From positions 1 to 13,718 of the forward strand of contig JAZADZ010000019.1 of assembly GCA_036123135.1 (NCBI GenBank): a stretch of DNA of 13,718 nucleotides, given 5' to 3'. Of the stretch, positions 5,955 through 13,500 are shown piece after piece. The translations under genes and the position numbers were made by a program. The first letter of the stretch is position 1. Every line of letters begins with the position of its first letter. The DNA is from GCA-2716065 sp036123135. Its GTDB lineage: Bacteria > Bacteroidota > Bacteroidia > Flavobacteriales_D > Parvicellaceae. The notes beneath the pieces were generated by a model. The model was not told the origin of the DNA, searched no databases, and saw nothing but the letters and a program-made list of their open reading frames with translations.

Positions 5955-7145
5955 TCAGGAAATTACGCCTAATTTTTTACCAACTTTAACAAAAGCATTT
6001 ACTGCTTTATCTAGATGTTGTTTACTATGTGCAGCTGAAATCTGAGTACGTATTCTTGCTTGACCTTTTGCCACAACCGGATAGAAGAATCCAATAGCAT
6101 AAACCCCTTCTTCTAATAACATATCAGCAAATTGTTGAGAAAGCGCAGCATCGTAAAGCATTATTGGAACAATTGGAGAATCTCCTTCTTTAATTTCAAA
6201 ACCAGCATCAAGAATCTTTTGTTTGAAGTAGCTAGTGTTTTCTTCCAATTTATCTCTAAGCTCTGTAGATGAACTAAGTAAGTCAAAAACTTTGATAGAT
6301 GCACCAACAATTGAAGGAGCTAGAGAATTGGAAAATAAGTAGGGTCTTGAACGCTGACGAAGCATTTCGATAATTTCTTTCTTTCCAGTTGTGTATCCAC
6401 CCATGGCACCACCCAAAGCTTTACCAAGTGTTCCAGTTATAATATCTACTCGGTCCATCACATTGCAATATTCAGGAACTCCCCGTCCTGTTTTCCCAAT
6501 AAAACCAGCAGAGTGGCATTCATCTGTCATAACAAGAGCATCGTATTTATCAGCTAAGTCGCAAATTTCGTCCATTTTAGCAATGTCTCCATCCATTGAA
6601 AAAACACCGTCAGTAACAATGATTCTAAAACGTTGATTTTGAGCCTCAATTAGCTGCTTTTCTAAGTCAGCCATGTCGCTATGTTTGTACCTGTAGCGAT
6701 GGGCTTTACACAATCTAACACCATCAATTATTGAAGCGTGATTCAGCTCATCAGAGATAATGGCATCTTCTTTAGAAAATAAGGGTTCAAATAAGCCTCC
6801 GTTAGCATCAAATGCAGCGGCATACAAGATCGTGTCTTCAGTTCCATAAAATGAAGCAATTTTTTGCTCTAGCTCTTTATGAATATCTTGAGTTCCACAA
6901 ATAAATCGTACAGAAGACATCCCAAATCCATGCGTATCCAAAGCATTTTTAGAAGCTTCAACCACATCAGGATGTGAGGACAATCCTAAATAATTATTTG
7001 CACACATGATTACCACCTCTTCTCCCGAGCTAACACTGACATCAGCTCCTTGAGGAGTTGTAATAATCCTTTCTTTTTTAAACAAACCTGCTGATTCAAC
7101 ATCAGATAGCTCTGTTTGAAGATGATTTTTAATTTGTCCGTACAT
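5955..7145 (-). CDS. kbl: Glycine C-acetyltransferase (2-amino-3-ketobutyrate CoA ligase)
   Basis: A 396-residue pyridoxal-phosphate enzyme of the alpha-oxoamine synthase family, length as in E. coli Kbl. It cleaves 2-amino-3-ketobutyrate with CoA to glycine and acetyl-CoA, the second step of threonine breakdown. Seen: CANNYLGLSSHPDV near residue 48, GFGMSSVRFICGTQDIHKELE (73-93), DELNHASIIDG with H136 stacking on the cofactor, TDECHSAGFIG with D208 and H211, and TGTLGKALGGAMGG with the Schiff-base lysine K242. The SSVRFICGTQ stretch favours Kbl over serine palmitoyltransferase, BioF or HemA relatives. It lies 10 bases downstream of gdhA, so the two probably share a transcript. No threonine dehydrogenase gene (tdh) is in the window. 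Confidence 0.93.
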   Translation of the reverse strand: MYGQIKNHLQTELSDVESAGLFKKERIITTPQGADVSVSSGEEVVIMCANNYLGLSSHPDVVEASKNALDTHGFGMSSVRFICGTQDIHKELEQKIASFYGTEDTILYAAAFDANGGLFEPLFSKEDAIISDELNHASIIDGVRLCKAHRYRYKHSDMADLEKQLIEAQNQRFRIIVTDGVFSMDGDIAKMDEICDLADKYDALVMTDECHSAGFIGKTGRGVPEYCNVMDRVDIITGTLGKALGGAMGGYTTGKKEIIEMLRQRSRPYLFSNSLAPSIVGASIKVFDLLSSSTELRDKLEENTSYFKQKILDAGFEIKEGDSPIVPIMLYDAALSQQFADMLLEEGVYAIGFFYPVVAKGQARIRTQISAAHSKQHLDKAVNAFVKVGKKLGVIS

Positions 7146-7155
7146 GTCTTAAGTT

Positions 7156-8508
7156 TTAAACAACTCCCTGGTCAATCATAGAATCTGCAACCTTTACAAA
7201 ACCAGCAATGTTTGCTCCCTTGACGTAATCAATGTACCCATCAGCTTCAGTTCCATATTTTGCACATTGCTCGTGAATAGAAAGCATGATTTCTTTTAGT
7301 CTTTGATCAACCTCTTGCCTAGTCCAAGAAAGTCTAAGAGAATTTTGAGACATCTCCAATCCTGATGTTGCAACTCCACCAGCATTTGAAGCTTTGCCAG
7401 GTGAAAACATAATTTTAGCTTCATGAAAAACAGCAATTGCCTCAGGTGTTGAGGGCATATTTGCTCCTTCAGCAACACAAATGCATCCGTTCTCTACTAG
7501 CTGTTTCGCTTCATCACCATCCAATTCATTTTGAGTAGCACATGGAAGTGCTACGTCGACCTTAACCTCCCATGGTCGTTTTCCTTCATGAAATTCACTG
7601 CCAGGAAATTGAGTAATATATTCCTTAATTCTTCCTCTTTTGACATTTTTTAATTCCATAACCCATGCCAACTTATCTGCATCAATTCCTTCAGGGTCGT
7701 ATATGTATCCTTTAGAATCGCTTAATGTAACTACCTTTCCGCCAAGTTGATTGACTTTTTCTACAGCGTACTGTGCTACATTTCCAGAACCCGAAACAGC
7801 AGCAAGTTTTCCTTTAAAATCTTTTCCTTTGGTTTTAAGCATTTCAGCTGCAAAGTACACAGTTCCATACCCAGTAGCCTCAGGACGGATAAGAGAACCA
7901 CCCCAATTGATTGCCTTACCTGTTAAAACTCCAGTAAATTCATTTCTTAACCTTTTATATTGACCAAACATAAACCCAATTTCTCTTCCTCCTACTCCAA
8001 TATCACCAGCAGGTACATCAGTATTTGGACCGATGTGCCTAGAAAGTTCAGTCATAAACGATTGACAAAAACGCATTACTTCATTATCAGATTTTCCTTT
8101 AGGATCAAAATCAGATCCACCTTTACCGCCTCCCATGGGAAGGGTTGTTAGTGAATTTTTAAACAATTGTTCAAATCCTAAAAATTTCAAAATAGAAAGA
8201 TTTACAGAGGGATGAAACCTTAAGCCACCTTTATAAGGACCAATAGCAGAATTGTATTCAACTCTGTATCCACGATTGACTTGGACATCACCATGATCAT
8301 CAGTCCAAGGAACTCTGAACATAATTACTCTTTCAGGCTCAACAATACGGTCTAATATTTTAGCTGCTTTGTATTTTGGATGCTTGGCCATAAAAGGGAT
8401 GATTGCTTCAGCAACTTCTTCAACTGCCTGAATAAATTCAGATTCATGACCATTTTTAATTTTAACTCTGTCCATGAAATCGTTGATTTCTTGTTGAAAA
8501 TCTGACAT
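7156..8508 (-). CDS. gdhA: Glutamate dehydrogenase, probably NADP-dependent
   Basis: A 450-residue hexameric-type enzyme that interconverts 2-oxoglutarate plus ammonia and glutamate. The substrate site is intact: GPYKGGLRFHPSVN (K93), KNSLTTLPMGGGKGGSDFDP with catalytic K129, and PAGDIGVGGREIG with D169. The Rossmann domain has AVSGSGNVAQYA, followed by TLSDSKGYIYDPEGI. The Ser-Asp-Ser after the second strand, instead of an acidic Glu/Asp at the ribose contact, suits NADP(H), as in the E. coli biosynthetic enzyme. The C-terminal SNAGGVATSGLEMSQNS is also diagnostic. It starts the gdhA-kbl pair. Upstream TACATTTG (8550-8543, minus) fits a -7 element. The gene diverges from the hutU cluster. 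Confidence 0.96.
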   Translation of the reverse strand: MSDFQQEINDFMDRVKIKNGHESEFIQAVEEVAEAIIPFMAKHPKYKAAKILDRIVEPERVIMFRVPWTDDHGDVQVNRGYRVEYNSAIGPYKGGLRFHPSVNLSILKFLGFEQLFKNSLTTLPMGGGKGGSDFDPKGKSDNEVMRFCQSFMTELSRHIGPNTDVPAGDIGVGGREIGFMFGQYKRLRNEFTGVLTGKAINWGGSLIRPEATGYGTVYFAAEMLKTKGKDFKGKLAAVSGSGNVAQYAVEKVNQLGGKVVTLSDSKGYIYDPEGIDADKLAWVMELKNVKRGRIKEYITQFPGSEFHEGKRPWEVKVDVALPCATQNELDGDEAKQLVENGCICVAEGANMPSTPEAIAVFHEAKIMFSPGKASNAGGVATSGLEMSQNSLRLSWTRQEVDQRLKEIMLSIHEQCAKYGTEADGYIDYVKGANIAGFVKVADSMIDQGVV

Positions 8509-8649
8509 ATGAATTAGTTTTAAATTATTTAAAATTTGCTGACAAATGTATTGAAAATTTAATACTGAATTAATTGTCGGTATTTTTTTTTAGGTTAAAC
8601 AAAATCAAAAATTAATAGAGAAAGTGAAACTGAAAATTATATTTGCAGT
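8509..8649. other. Divergent intergenic region, gdhA / cysteine-rich gene
   Basis: 141 bases, very AT-rich, separating the minus-strand gdhA-kbl pair from the plus-strand hutU cluster. The only convincing element is the minus-strand -7 box at 8543-8550. I see TTG at 8574-8576 on the plus strand but no TAnnTTTG at the right distance. The promoter of the hutU cluster is therefore unassigned. No operator palindrome is evident. Confidence 0.5.
8543..8550 (-). promoter_or_regulatory. Probable -7 promoter element of gdhA-kbl
   Basis: The minus-strand sequence is TACATTTG, a perfect match to the Bacteroidota -7 consensus TAnnTTTG. It would start transcription about 28 bases before the gdhA ATG. No TTTG or TTG is present at the expected -33 distance, so confidence is moderate. 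Confidence 0.4.
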
Positions 8650-8829
8650 GTGGAAGATGGATATTTACCTAAAAGAAAAACTTTAGACCCCGATGATTAT
8701 TATAAATCTGAAGAAGGATTTATTGTTTTTACAGAAAAATATCATCTCAAAAGAAAGTACTGTTGTAAAAGCAATTGTCGACACTGTCCCTACGGTTATG
8801 ACCCAAGAACAGACCGAATTAAAAGGTAA
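8650..8829 (+). CDS. Small cysteine-rich protein, DUF5522-like
   Basis: A 59-codon frame from GTG at 8650 to the TAA at 8827-8829. The protein begins (M)EDGYLPKRKTLDPDDYY, continues with EEGFIVFTEKYHLKRKYCC and ends SNCRHCPYGYDPRTDRIKR. The pattern 'FTEKYHLKR.YCC...CRHCPYG' with C38, C39, C43, C46 and H45 matches my memory of the DUF5522 family, small proteins of unknown function found in Bacteroidota and with relatives in eukaryotes. Four cysteines in such spacing suggest metal or Fe-S binding (inference). The frame is open upstream to 8599 but holds no ATG; GTG is the best start. The stop codon is only three bases before the hutU ATG, so it is almost certainly co-transcribed and perhaps translationally coupled with hutU. 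Confidence 0.8.
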   Translation: MEDGYLPKRKTLDPDDYYKSEEGFIVFTEKYHLKRKYCCKSNCRHCPYGYDPRTDRIKR

Positions 8830-8832
8830 ATC

Positions 8833-10827
8833 ATGAATTTTAAAGACCAAATTAAGCTTGGCATTCCAAACCAACTACCCATAAAAAAAGTAAGATCCGA
8901 ACATCTAAGCCACGCGCCCAAAAGAAAACAGATTCTATCCTCATCAGATAAAAAGCTTGCATTAAAAAACGCACTCAGATACTTCCCAGAAAATTTTCAC
9001 GAAGAATTAGTCCCTGAATTTCTTGAAGAACTTAATTTATATGGAAGGATTTACATGTATCGTTTCATGCCTGATTATGAAATTTTCGCCCGATCTATTA
9101 ATGAATACCCTGGAAATTCTTTGCAAGCTAGGTCTATTATGCTGATGATTCATAACAATTTAGATCCTAAAGTAGCTCAACATCCACAAGAACTAATCAC
9201 CTATGGTGGTAATGGAGCTGTTTTCCAAAATTGGGCACAGTATTTATTGACCATGAAATATCTCTCTGAAATGACAGATCATCAAACGCTAGCGATTTAC
9301 AGTGGTCATCCCTTGGGATTATTTCCCTCTTCACAAGATGCTCCAAGAGTTGTTGTTACCAACGGAATGATGATACCCAATTATTCAAAACAAGATGATT
9401 GGGAAAAGTTCAATGCACTTGGGGTGACACAATTTGGACAGATGACAGCAGGTTCCTATATGTACATTGGTCCTCAAGGAATTGTTCATGGTACAACCAT
9501 AACTGTTCTTAACGCATGTAGAAAAATTGACAACAATGGGGTTGCTGGAAAACTTTTTGTTACAGCAGGCCTTGGAGGCATGAGTGGTGCGCAGCCTAAA
9601 GCAGGAAATATTGCTGGTGTTGTCTCTGTAACTGCAGAAATTAACCCTGCGGCTTCGTACAAAAGACACGAGCAAGGATGGGTTGATGAAATCATTAGCG
9701 ATATCAATCTACTTTCATCTAGAGTAAAATTGGCAGTGAAAAATAAAGAAGTTGTTTCGATAGCATATGACGGCAACATTGTAGATGTCTGGGAAAAATT
9801 TGACGAGGAAAACATATACATTGATTTAGGTTCCGATCAAACTTCGCTTCACAATCCCTGGGCAGGTGGATATTACCCTGCAGACCTCAGCTTTGAACAG
9901 TCTAATGAGATGATGGCAAAAGATCCAGAACTGTTTAAAAAGAAAGTACAACAAACACTCATCAGACATGTTAATGCAATTAACAAGCATACTGAAAAAG
10001 GTACTTATTTCTTTGATTACGGAAATGCTTTTTTGCTTGAGGCTTCAAGAGCTGGTGCAGACGTTTTGAAACCAAGCGGGACTGATTTTAGATATCCCTC
10101 ATACGTTCAAGATATAATGGGTCCAATGTGCTTTGATTATGGATTTGGTCCTTTCAGGTGGGTATGTGCCTCAGGAGAACCTGAAGACTTAAAAAAATCG
10201 GATAGCATAGCATGTGAAGTGTTAGAAGAACTTATGGCAAATTCTCCGGACGAAATCAAACAGCAAATGGCTGACAATATTCATTGGATCAAAGGTGCGC
10301 AAGAAAATAAACTTGTTGTAGGGTCTCAAGCTAGAATATTGTATGCTGATAGCCAAGGAAGAATAATGATTGCTTCTGCATTCAACAAAGCAATTGCAGA
10401 TGGAGAAATTTCAGCTCCAATTATTCTAGGAAGAGATCATCATGATGTCTCTGGAACAGACTCTCCATTTAGAGAGACTTCTAATATCTACGATGGTTCT
10501 GCATTTACCGCAGATATGGCAATACAAAATGTGATTGGCGATTCATTCAGAGGTGCAACTTGGGTTAGTATTCACAATGGAGGAGGTGTTGGTTGGGGAG
10601 AAGTCATTAATGGTGGTTTTGGATTAACATTAGATGGAACAGATGCTGCGGAACGTAAACTTAAAAGCATGTTATTTTGGGATGTAAATAACGGGATCAG
10701 CAGAAGAAGTTGGGCAAGAAACAAAGAAGCTGTTTTTGCAATCAAAAAAGAAATGAAAAGAAATCCCGAACTTAAAGTTACTCTACCAAATTTTGTACAG
10801 GACAAACTTATCGACGAGCTGTTCTAG
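8833..10827 (+). CDS. hutU: Urocanate hydratase (urocanase), long eukaryote-like form
   Basis: A 664-residue cytosolic enzyme that hydrates urocanate to imidazolonepropionate using tightly bound NAD+, the second step of histidine degradation. Seen: ITYGGNGAVFQNWAQY (122-137), YSGHPLGLFPSS, MTAGSYMYIGPQGIVHGT, VTAGLGGMSGAQPKA (NAD+-binding Gly-rich region, 243-257), DLGSDQTSLHNP, FGPFRWVCASGEP (438-450), VGSQARILY, RDHHDVSGTDSPFRETSNIYDG and NGGGVGWGEVINGGFG. The length and motifs resemble animal UROC1 (about 676 residues) rather than the about 555-residue Pseudomonas type. By eye the position of the Pseudomonas reactive cysteine (FCEGIGPFR) is F-D-Y-G-F-G-P-F-R here, with C433 two residues earlier. 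No hutH, hutI or hutG is in the window. The ATG lies three bases after the small cysteine-rich gene. Confidence 0.96.
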   Translation: MNFKDQIKLGIPNQLPIKKVRSEHLSHAPKRKQILSSSDKKLALKNALRYFPENFHEELVPEFLEELNLYGRIYMYRFMPDYEIFARSINEYPGNSLQARSIMLMIHNNLDPKVAQHPQELITYGGNGAVFQNWAQYLLTMKYLSEMTDHQTLAIYSGHPLGLFPSSQDAPRVVVTNGMMIPNYSKQDDWEKFNALGVTQFGQMTAGSYMYIGPQGIVHGTTITVLNACRKIDNNGVAGKLFVTAGLGGMSGAQPKAGNIAGVVSVTAEINPAASYKRHEQGWVDEIISDINLLSSRVKLAVKNKEVVSIAYDGNIVDVWEKFDEENIYIDLGSDQTSLHNPWAGGYYPADLSFEQSNEMMAKDPELFKKKVQQTLIRHVNAINKHTEKGTYFFDYGNAFLLEASRAGADVLKPSGTDFRYPSYVQDIMGPMCFDYGFGPFRWVCASGEPEDLKKSDSIACEVLEELMANSPDEIKQQMADNIHWIKGAQENKLVVGSQARILYADSQGRIMIASAFNKAIADGEISAPIILGRDHHDVSGTDSPFRETSNIYDGSAFTADMAIQNVIGDSFRGATWVSIHNGGGVGWGEVINGGFGLTLDGTDAAERKLKSMLFWDVNNGISRRSWARNKEAVFAIKKEMKRNPELKVTLPNFVQDKLIDELF

Positions 10828-10845
10828 CTCATAAAAATCGTATAC

Positions 10846-11643
10846 ATGAAACAACACATTGCTGTTCTCGGTGCTGGAAACCTTGGACTATCCCTTACAA
10901 CAGGGCTAATTAATTCAAATGAATTTTCTCCTACTCAATTTAGTTTATCAAGAAGAAGAGTTGATAAATTATTGGGCTTTAAAAACAAAGGATTTTTCAC
11001 CACTAGCAATAATATTAATGCAGTCAAGCAAGCAGATCTAATAATTCTTTCCATACTTCCGCAGAAAATGAACACTGTTCTCAATGAAATAAAGAATACC
11101 ATTACCAAAGATCAATTAATAGTTTCCGTAGTTTCAGGCGTATCAATTGACGAAATAATAAATGTTCTTGGAACTAAAAATCCAATCATTCGTGCTATGC
11201 CCAATACAGCTATCTCTATTGGACAAAGCATGACATGTATAGCTACGCACTCTTCATGGAAAAATCACTTACCCGAAGTTGAAAAATTATTTAACTTAGT
11301 TGGAGAGACTGTTGTAATCAATGAAGAAAAAATGACATCAGCTACTGCACTTTGTGCCTGTGGAATTGCTTTTTTTCTGAGAGCTATCCGAGCAGCCTCT
11401 CAGGGGGGAAATGAAATTGATTTTCATGCAAATGAAGCGCTTAAAATGGCTGCGCAAACAGCTAAAGGAGCTGCAGGATTAATCCTAGCCAATGGAACTC
11501 ATCCAGAGGATGAAATTGATAAGGTAACATCCCCAAAAGGATGCACTATTGCTGGATTAAATGAAATGGAGCACAACGGATTTAGTTCTGCATTTATTAA
11601 AGGAATCACCGTCTCTGCTAACAAGGCAAAAGAACTTTACTAA
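10846..11643 (+). CDS. proC: Pyrroline-5-carboxylate reductase
   Basis: A 265-residue enzyme that reduces 1-pyrroline-5-carboxylate to proline with NAD(P)H, the last step of proline synthesis. The N-terminal Rossmann motif is VLGAGNLGLSL (residues 7-17), followed by SRRR, suited to NADP(H). The mid-region RAMPNTAISIGQSMT is the family's strongest signature. The C-terminal helical domain has CGIAFFLRAIRAAS, MAAQTAKGAAGLI and DKVTSPKGCTIAGLNEMEHNGF, the conserved P5CR block. It follows hutU by 18 bases on the same strand, and the next gene starts right after its stop codon, so it is part of one operon. No proA or proB is nearby. P5C also arises in arginine and proline breakdown. Confidence 0.92.
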   Translation: MKQHIAVLGAGNLGLSLTTGLINSNEFSPTQFSLSRRRVDKLLGFKNKGFFTTSNNINAVKQADLIILSILPQKMNTVLNEIKNTITKDQLIVSVVSGVSIDEIINVLGTKNPIIRAMPNTAISIGQSMTCIATHSSWKNHLPEVEKLFNLVGETVVINEEKMTSATALCACGIAFFLRAIRAASQGGNEIDFHANEALKMAAQTAKGAAGLILANGTHPEDEIDKVTSPKGCTIAGLNEMEHNGFSSAFIKGITVSANKAKELY

Positions 11644-12432
11644 TTGAAAAATTTAAAAAATAAAGTGGTATGGATTACAGGAGCCTCTTCAGGAATAGGC
11701 GAGGCGCTTGCTCTTGAATGTGCCGATCAAGGAGCTAAATTAGTCTTATCCGCAAGAAACGAATTAGAACTAAATAGAGTTGCAAAAAATTGTTCATGTG
11801 AACATTTGATTCTTCCGCTAGACTTATCCAATTCCTCCAATTTTAACAACCTAGCAGAAAAAGTTAACAACCACTTTGGTTCTATTGATATTCTTTTGAA
11901 CAATGGTGGAATCAGTCAACGATCTAAAGCAGATGAAACCATCCTTGAAGTGGATAGAAAATTAATGGAAGTTAATTATTTTGGTACTATTGCACTCACC
12001 AAAGCAGTTTTACCAATAATGCAACATCAAAAAAGTGGTCACTTTGTTGCGGTAAGTAGTTTATCAGGTAAATTTGGTTTTCACCTACGTTCCGCCTATT
12101 CAGCATCTAAATTTGCTCTTGTTGGATTCTATGAATCTCTTCGGTTAGAGCAGGAATCAAATAACATTAAAGTAAGTATTGTCTTCCCTGGTTTTGTTCT
12201 TACTAATATTTCACAAAATGCTTTATCTGGAGATGGTAAAAAGCACGCAAAGTTGGACAACAATCAAAAAGGTGGGATTTCTGCCAAACAGTGTGCAAAA
12301 GATATTATTAATGGAATTAGAAAAGAAAAGCATGAGATAATTTCAGGGGGAACTGAAAAATGGGGTATTTATCTAAATCGTTTTTTTCCGAAACTATTTT
12401 ATAGAATTCTTAGAACTAAAAGTGGGGAATAA
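11644..12432 (+). CDS. Short-chain dehydrogenase/reductase, classical SDR
   Basis: A 262-residue SDR. The cofactor motif TGASSGIG is at residues 12-19, followed by LSARNE (the arginine suggests NADP(H)). NNGG at 86-89 replaces the common NNAG. The active-site set is complete: N111, S139, Y152 and K156 (SSLSGKFGFHLRSAYSASK). The substrate loop VFPGFVLTNIS and a basic C-terminus (KWGIYLNRFFPKLFYRILRTK) resemble the DHRS7-like group that acts on lipids or steroids in animals, but the substrate here is unknown. The start is a TTG that abuts the proC TAA with no spacer, implying coupled translation. A later GTG (11665) would cut into the first strand and is unlikely. It ends nine bases from the convergent VOC gene. 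Confidence 0.88.
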   Translation: MKNLKNKVVWITGASSGIGEALALECADQGAKLVLSARNELELNRVAKNCSCEHLILPLDLSNSSNFNNLAEKVNNHFGSIDILLNNGGISQRSKADETILEVDRKLMEVNYFGTIALTKAVLPIMQHQKSGHFVAVSSLSGKFGFHLRSAYSASKFALVGFYESLRLEQESNNIKVSIVFPGFVLTNISQNALSGDGKKHAKLDNNQKGGISAKQCAKDIINGIRKEKHEIISGGTEKWGIYLNRFFPKLFYRILRTKSGE

Positions 12433-12441
12433 TTCACTACA

Positions 12442-13500
12442 TTAATCCCTAACCCGTGTAAACTTTAAAGCTTTCAGCATCAAATCTGGAAGAGGTTGAG
12501 AGGGCTTTCTTTTTTCAACATTCAAATAAATACCTAGCTTTTCAATAATAGGGATTTTATATACTTCAATCATTTCAATCAATGTACCATCTGGATCTTC
12601 ACAATACGTGCAATGAACTTTCGTACTCTCACCCATTGATAATACGTCTTTTGTGTCGCAAGTAAAGCCATGACCGGCTTTTTCCAATGCCTTCCCCAAA
12701 GCTTCCATGTTTCGAACATCAAAGCCCAAATGAACGAACCCTATATCCCCCCACAGTCTATCAGCATAAATTTTAAGTGGCTTTCTTTCTGACAAATCTT
12801 CAACTAATTGGATGTAGCTTTTCCCAGCAAGCTTAGAAAATCCACCTCCAGATGGATTTTTTTGAGTAAGCAATACTCTTCTAAATTCTCCTGAACCACC
12901 AGGAAGATTTTTCCAATCTTCGAAAACATTTTTGTGATCAAAAATAACTTCATCATAACCCAAAAGATTATAAAAGGAAATTGCCTTTTCCACATCAGAC
13001 ACTCCGATAGAACATCCTGCAGTTCCACCTGTAGGATGATTGTAGGAGGTGTAAAAGTCATTTGCTGGAAGGACTTGATATGTTAAATCGTTCAGATCTT
13101 TAACGTAAAAAGTTTTCCAACCATTTGGAAATTCTACGACTTCAGAAACTAGCTGCGCACCATTTTCTTTAAAATATTTATATGCCTTTTCTACATCAGG
13201 AGCTTTAACAAACCCTATATCGATACCCAAATCACCCAATTGATGTTGCTCTTTCGCATGAGAAGCTTCAAAAGTACTAGGACAAACAATTTCCATTGCA
13301 CACCCACCTTTGATGTTAAGTACCATAGCTGCACGCTTGGAAATAACTTTACCTTCAGTATAAATGGTCATAAGGGGAGCTTCTGCCTCATCATTAAAAA
13401 GAGGAATATCAAGACCAAAAAACTTTCTATACCATTCCCATGCCTTAGAGTGATTGGGCACCCCTACTCCTAAGTGTTGAATTCCTTGAATTGTATACAT
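12442..13500 (-). CDS. Two-domain (four-module) VOC superfamily protein
   Basis: A 352-residue protein built from four beta-alpha-beta modules of the glyoxalase/extradiol dioxygenase (VOC) fold. Module 1 starts IQHLGVGVPNHSKAWEWYRKFFG and ends CAMEIV (H9, E70). Module 2 is IDIGFVKAPDVEKAYKYFKENG to YQVLP. Module 3 starts AGCSIGVSDVEKAISFYNLLG and ends YIQLVE (C163 where His is expected, E234). Module 4 is VHLGFDVRNMEALGKALEKAG to GTLIEMIEV (H257, E309). The candidate metal ligands are thus H9, E70, H257 and E309. It is not 4-hydroxyphenylpyruvate dioxygenase by motif, and the substrate is unknown. Its ATG shares one base with the stop codon of efp upstream, so the two genes are probably translated together. 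Confidence 0.82.
   Translation of the reverse strand: MYTIQGIQHLGVGVPNHSKAWEWYRKFFGLDIPLFNDEAEAPLMTIYTEGKVISKRAAMVLNIKGGCAMEIVCPSTFEASHAKEQHQLGDLGIDIGFVKAPDVEKAYKYFKENGAQLVSEVVEFPNGWKTFYVKDLNDLTYQVLPANDFYTSYNHPTGGTAGCSIGVSDVEKAISFYNLLGYDEVIFDHKNVFEDWKNLPGGSGEFRRVLLTQKNPSGGGFSKLAGKSYIQLVEDLSERKPLKIYADRLWGDIGFVHLGFDVRNMEALGKALEKAGHGFTCDTKDVLSMGESTKVHCTYCEDPDGTLIEMIEVYKIPIIEKLGIYLNVEKRKPSQPLPDLMLKALKFTRVRD

Noticed and set aside
5955..7145. BioF or serine palmitoyltransferase instead of Kbl
   Set aside because: The SSVRFICGTQ stretch and full-length match to Kbl favour glycine C-acetyltransferase, and no biotin or sphingolipid genes are nearby.
12442..13500. 4-hydroxyphenylpyruvate dioxygenase
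   Set aside because: The length and VOC fold fit, but the HPPD N-terminal and C-terminal signature blocks are absent and the ligand pattern differs.
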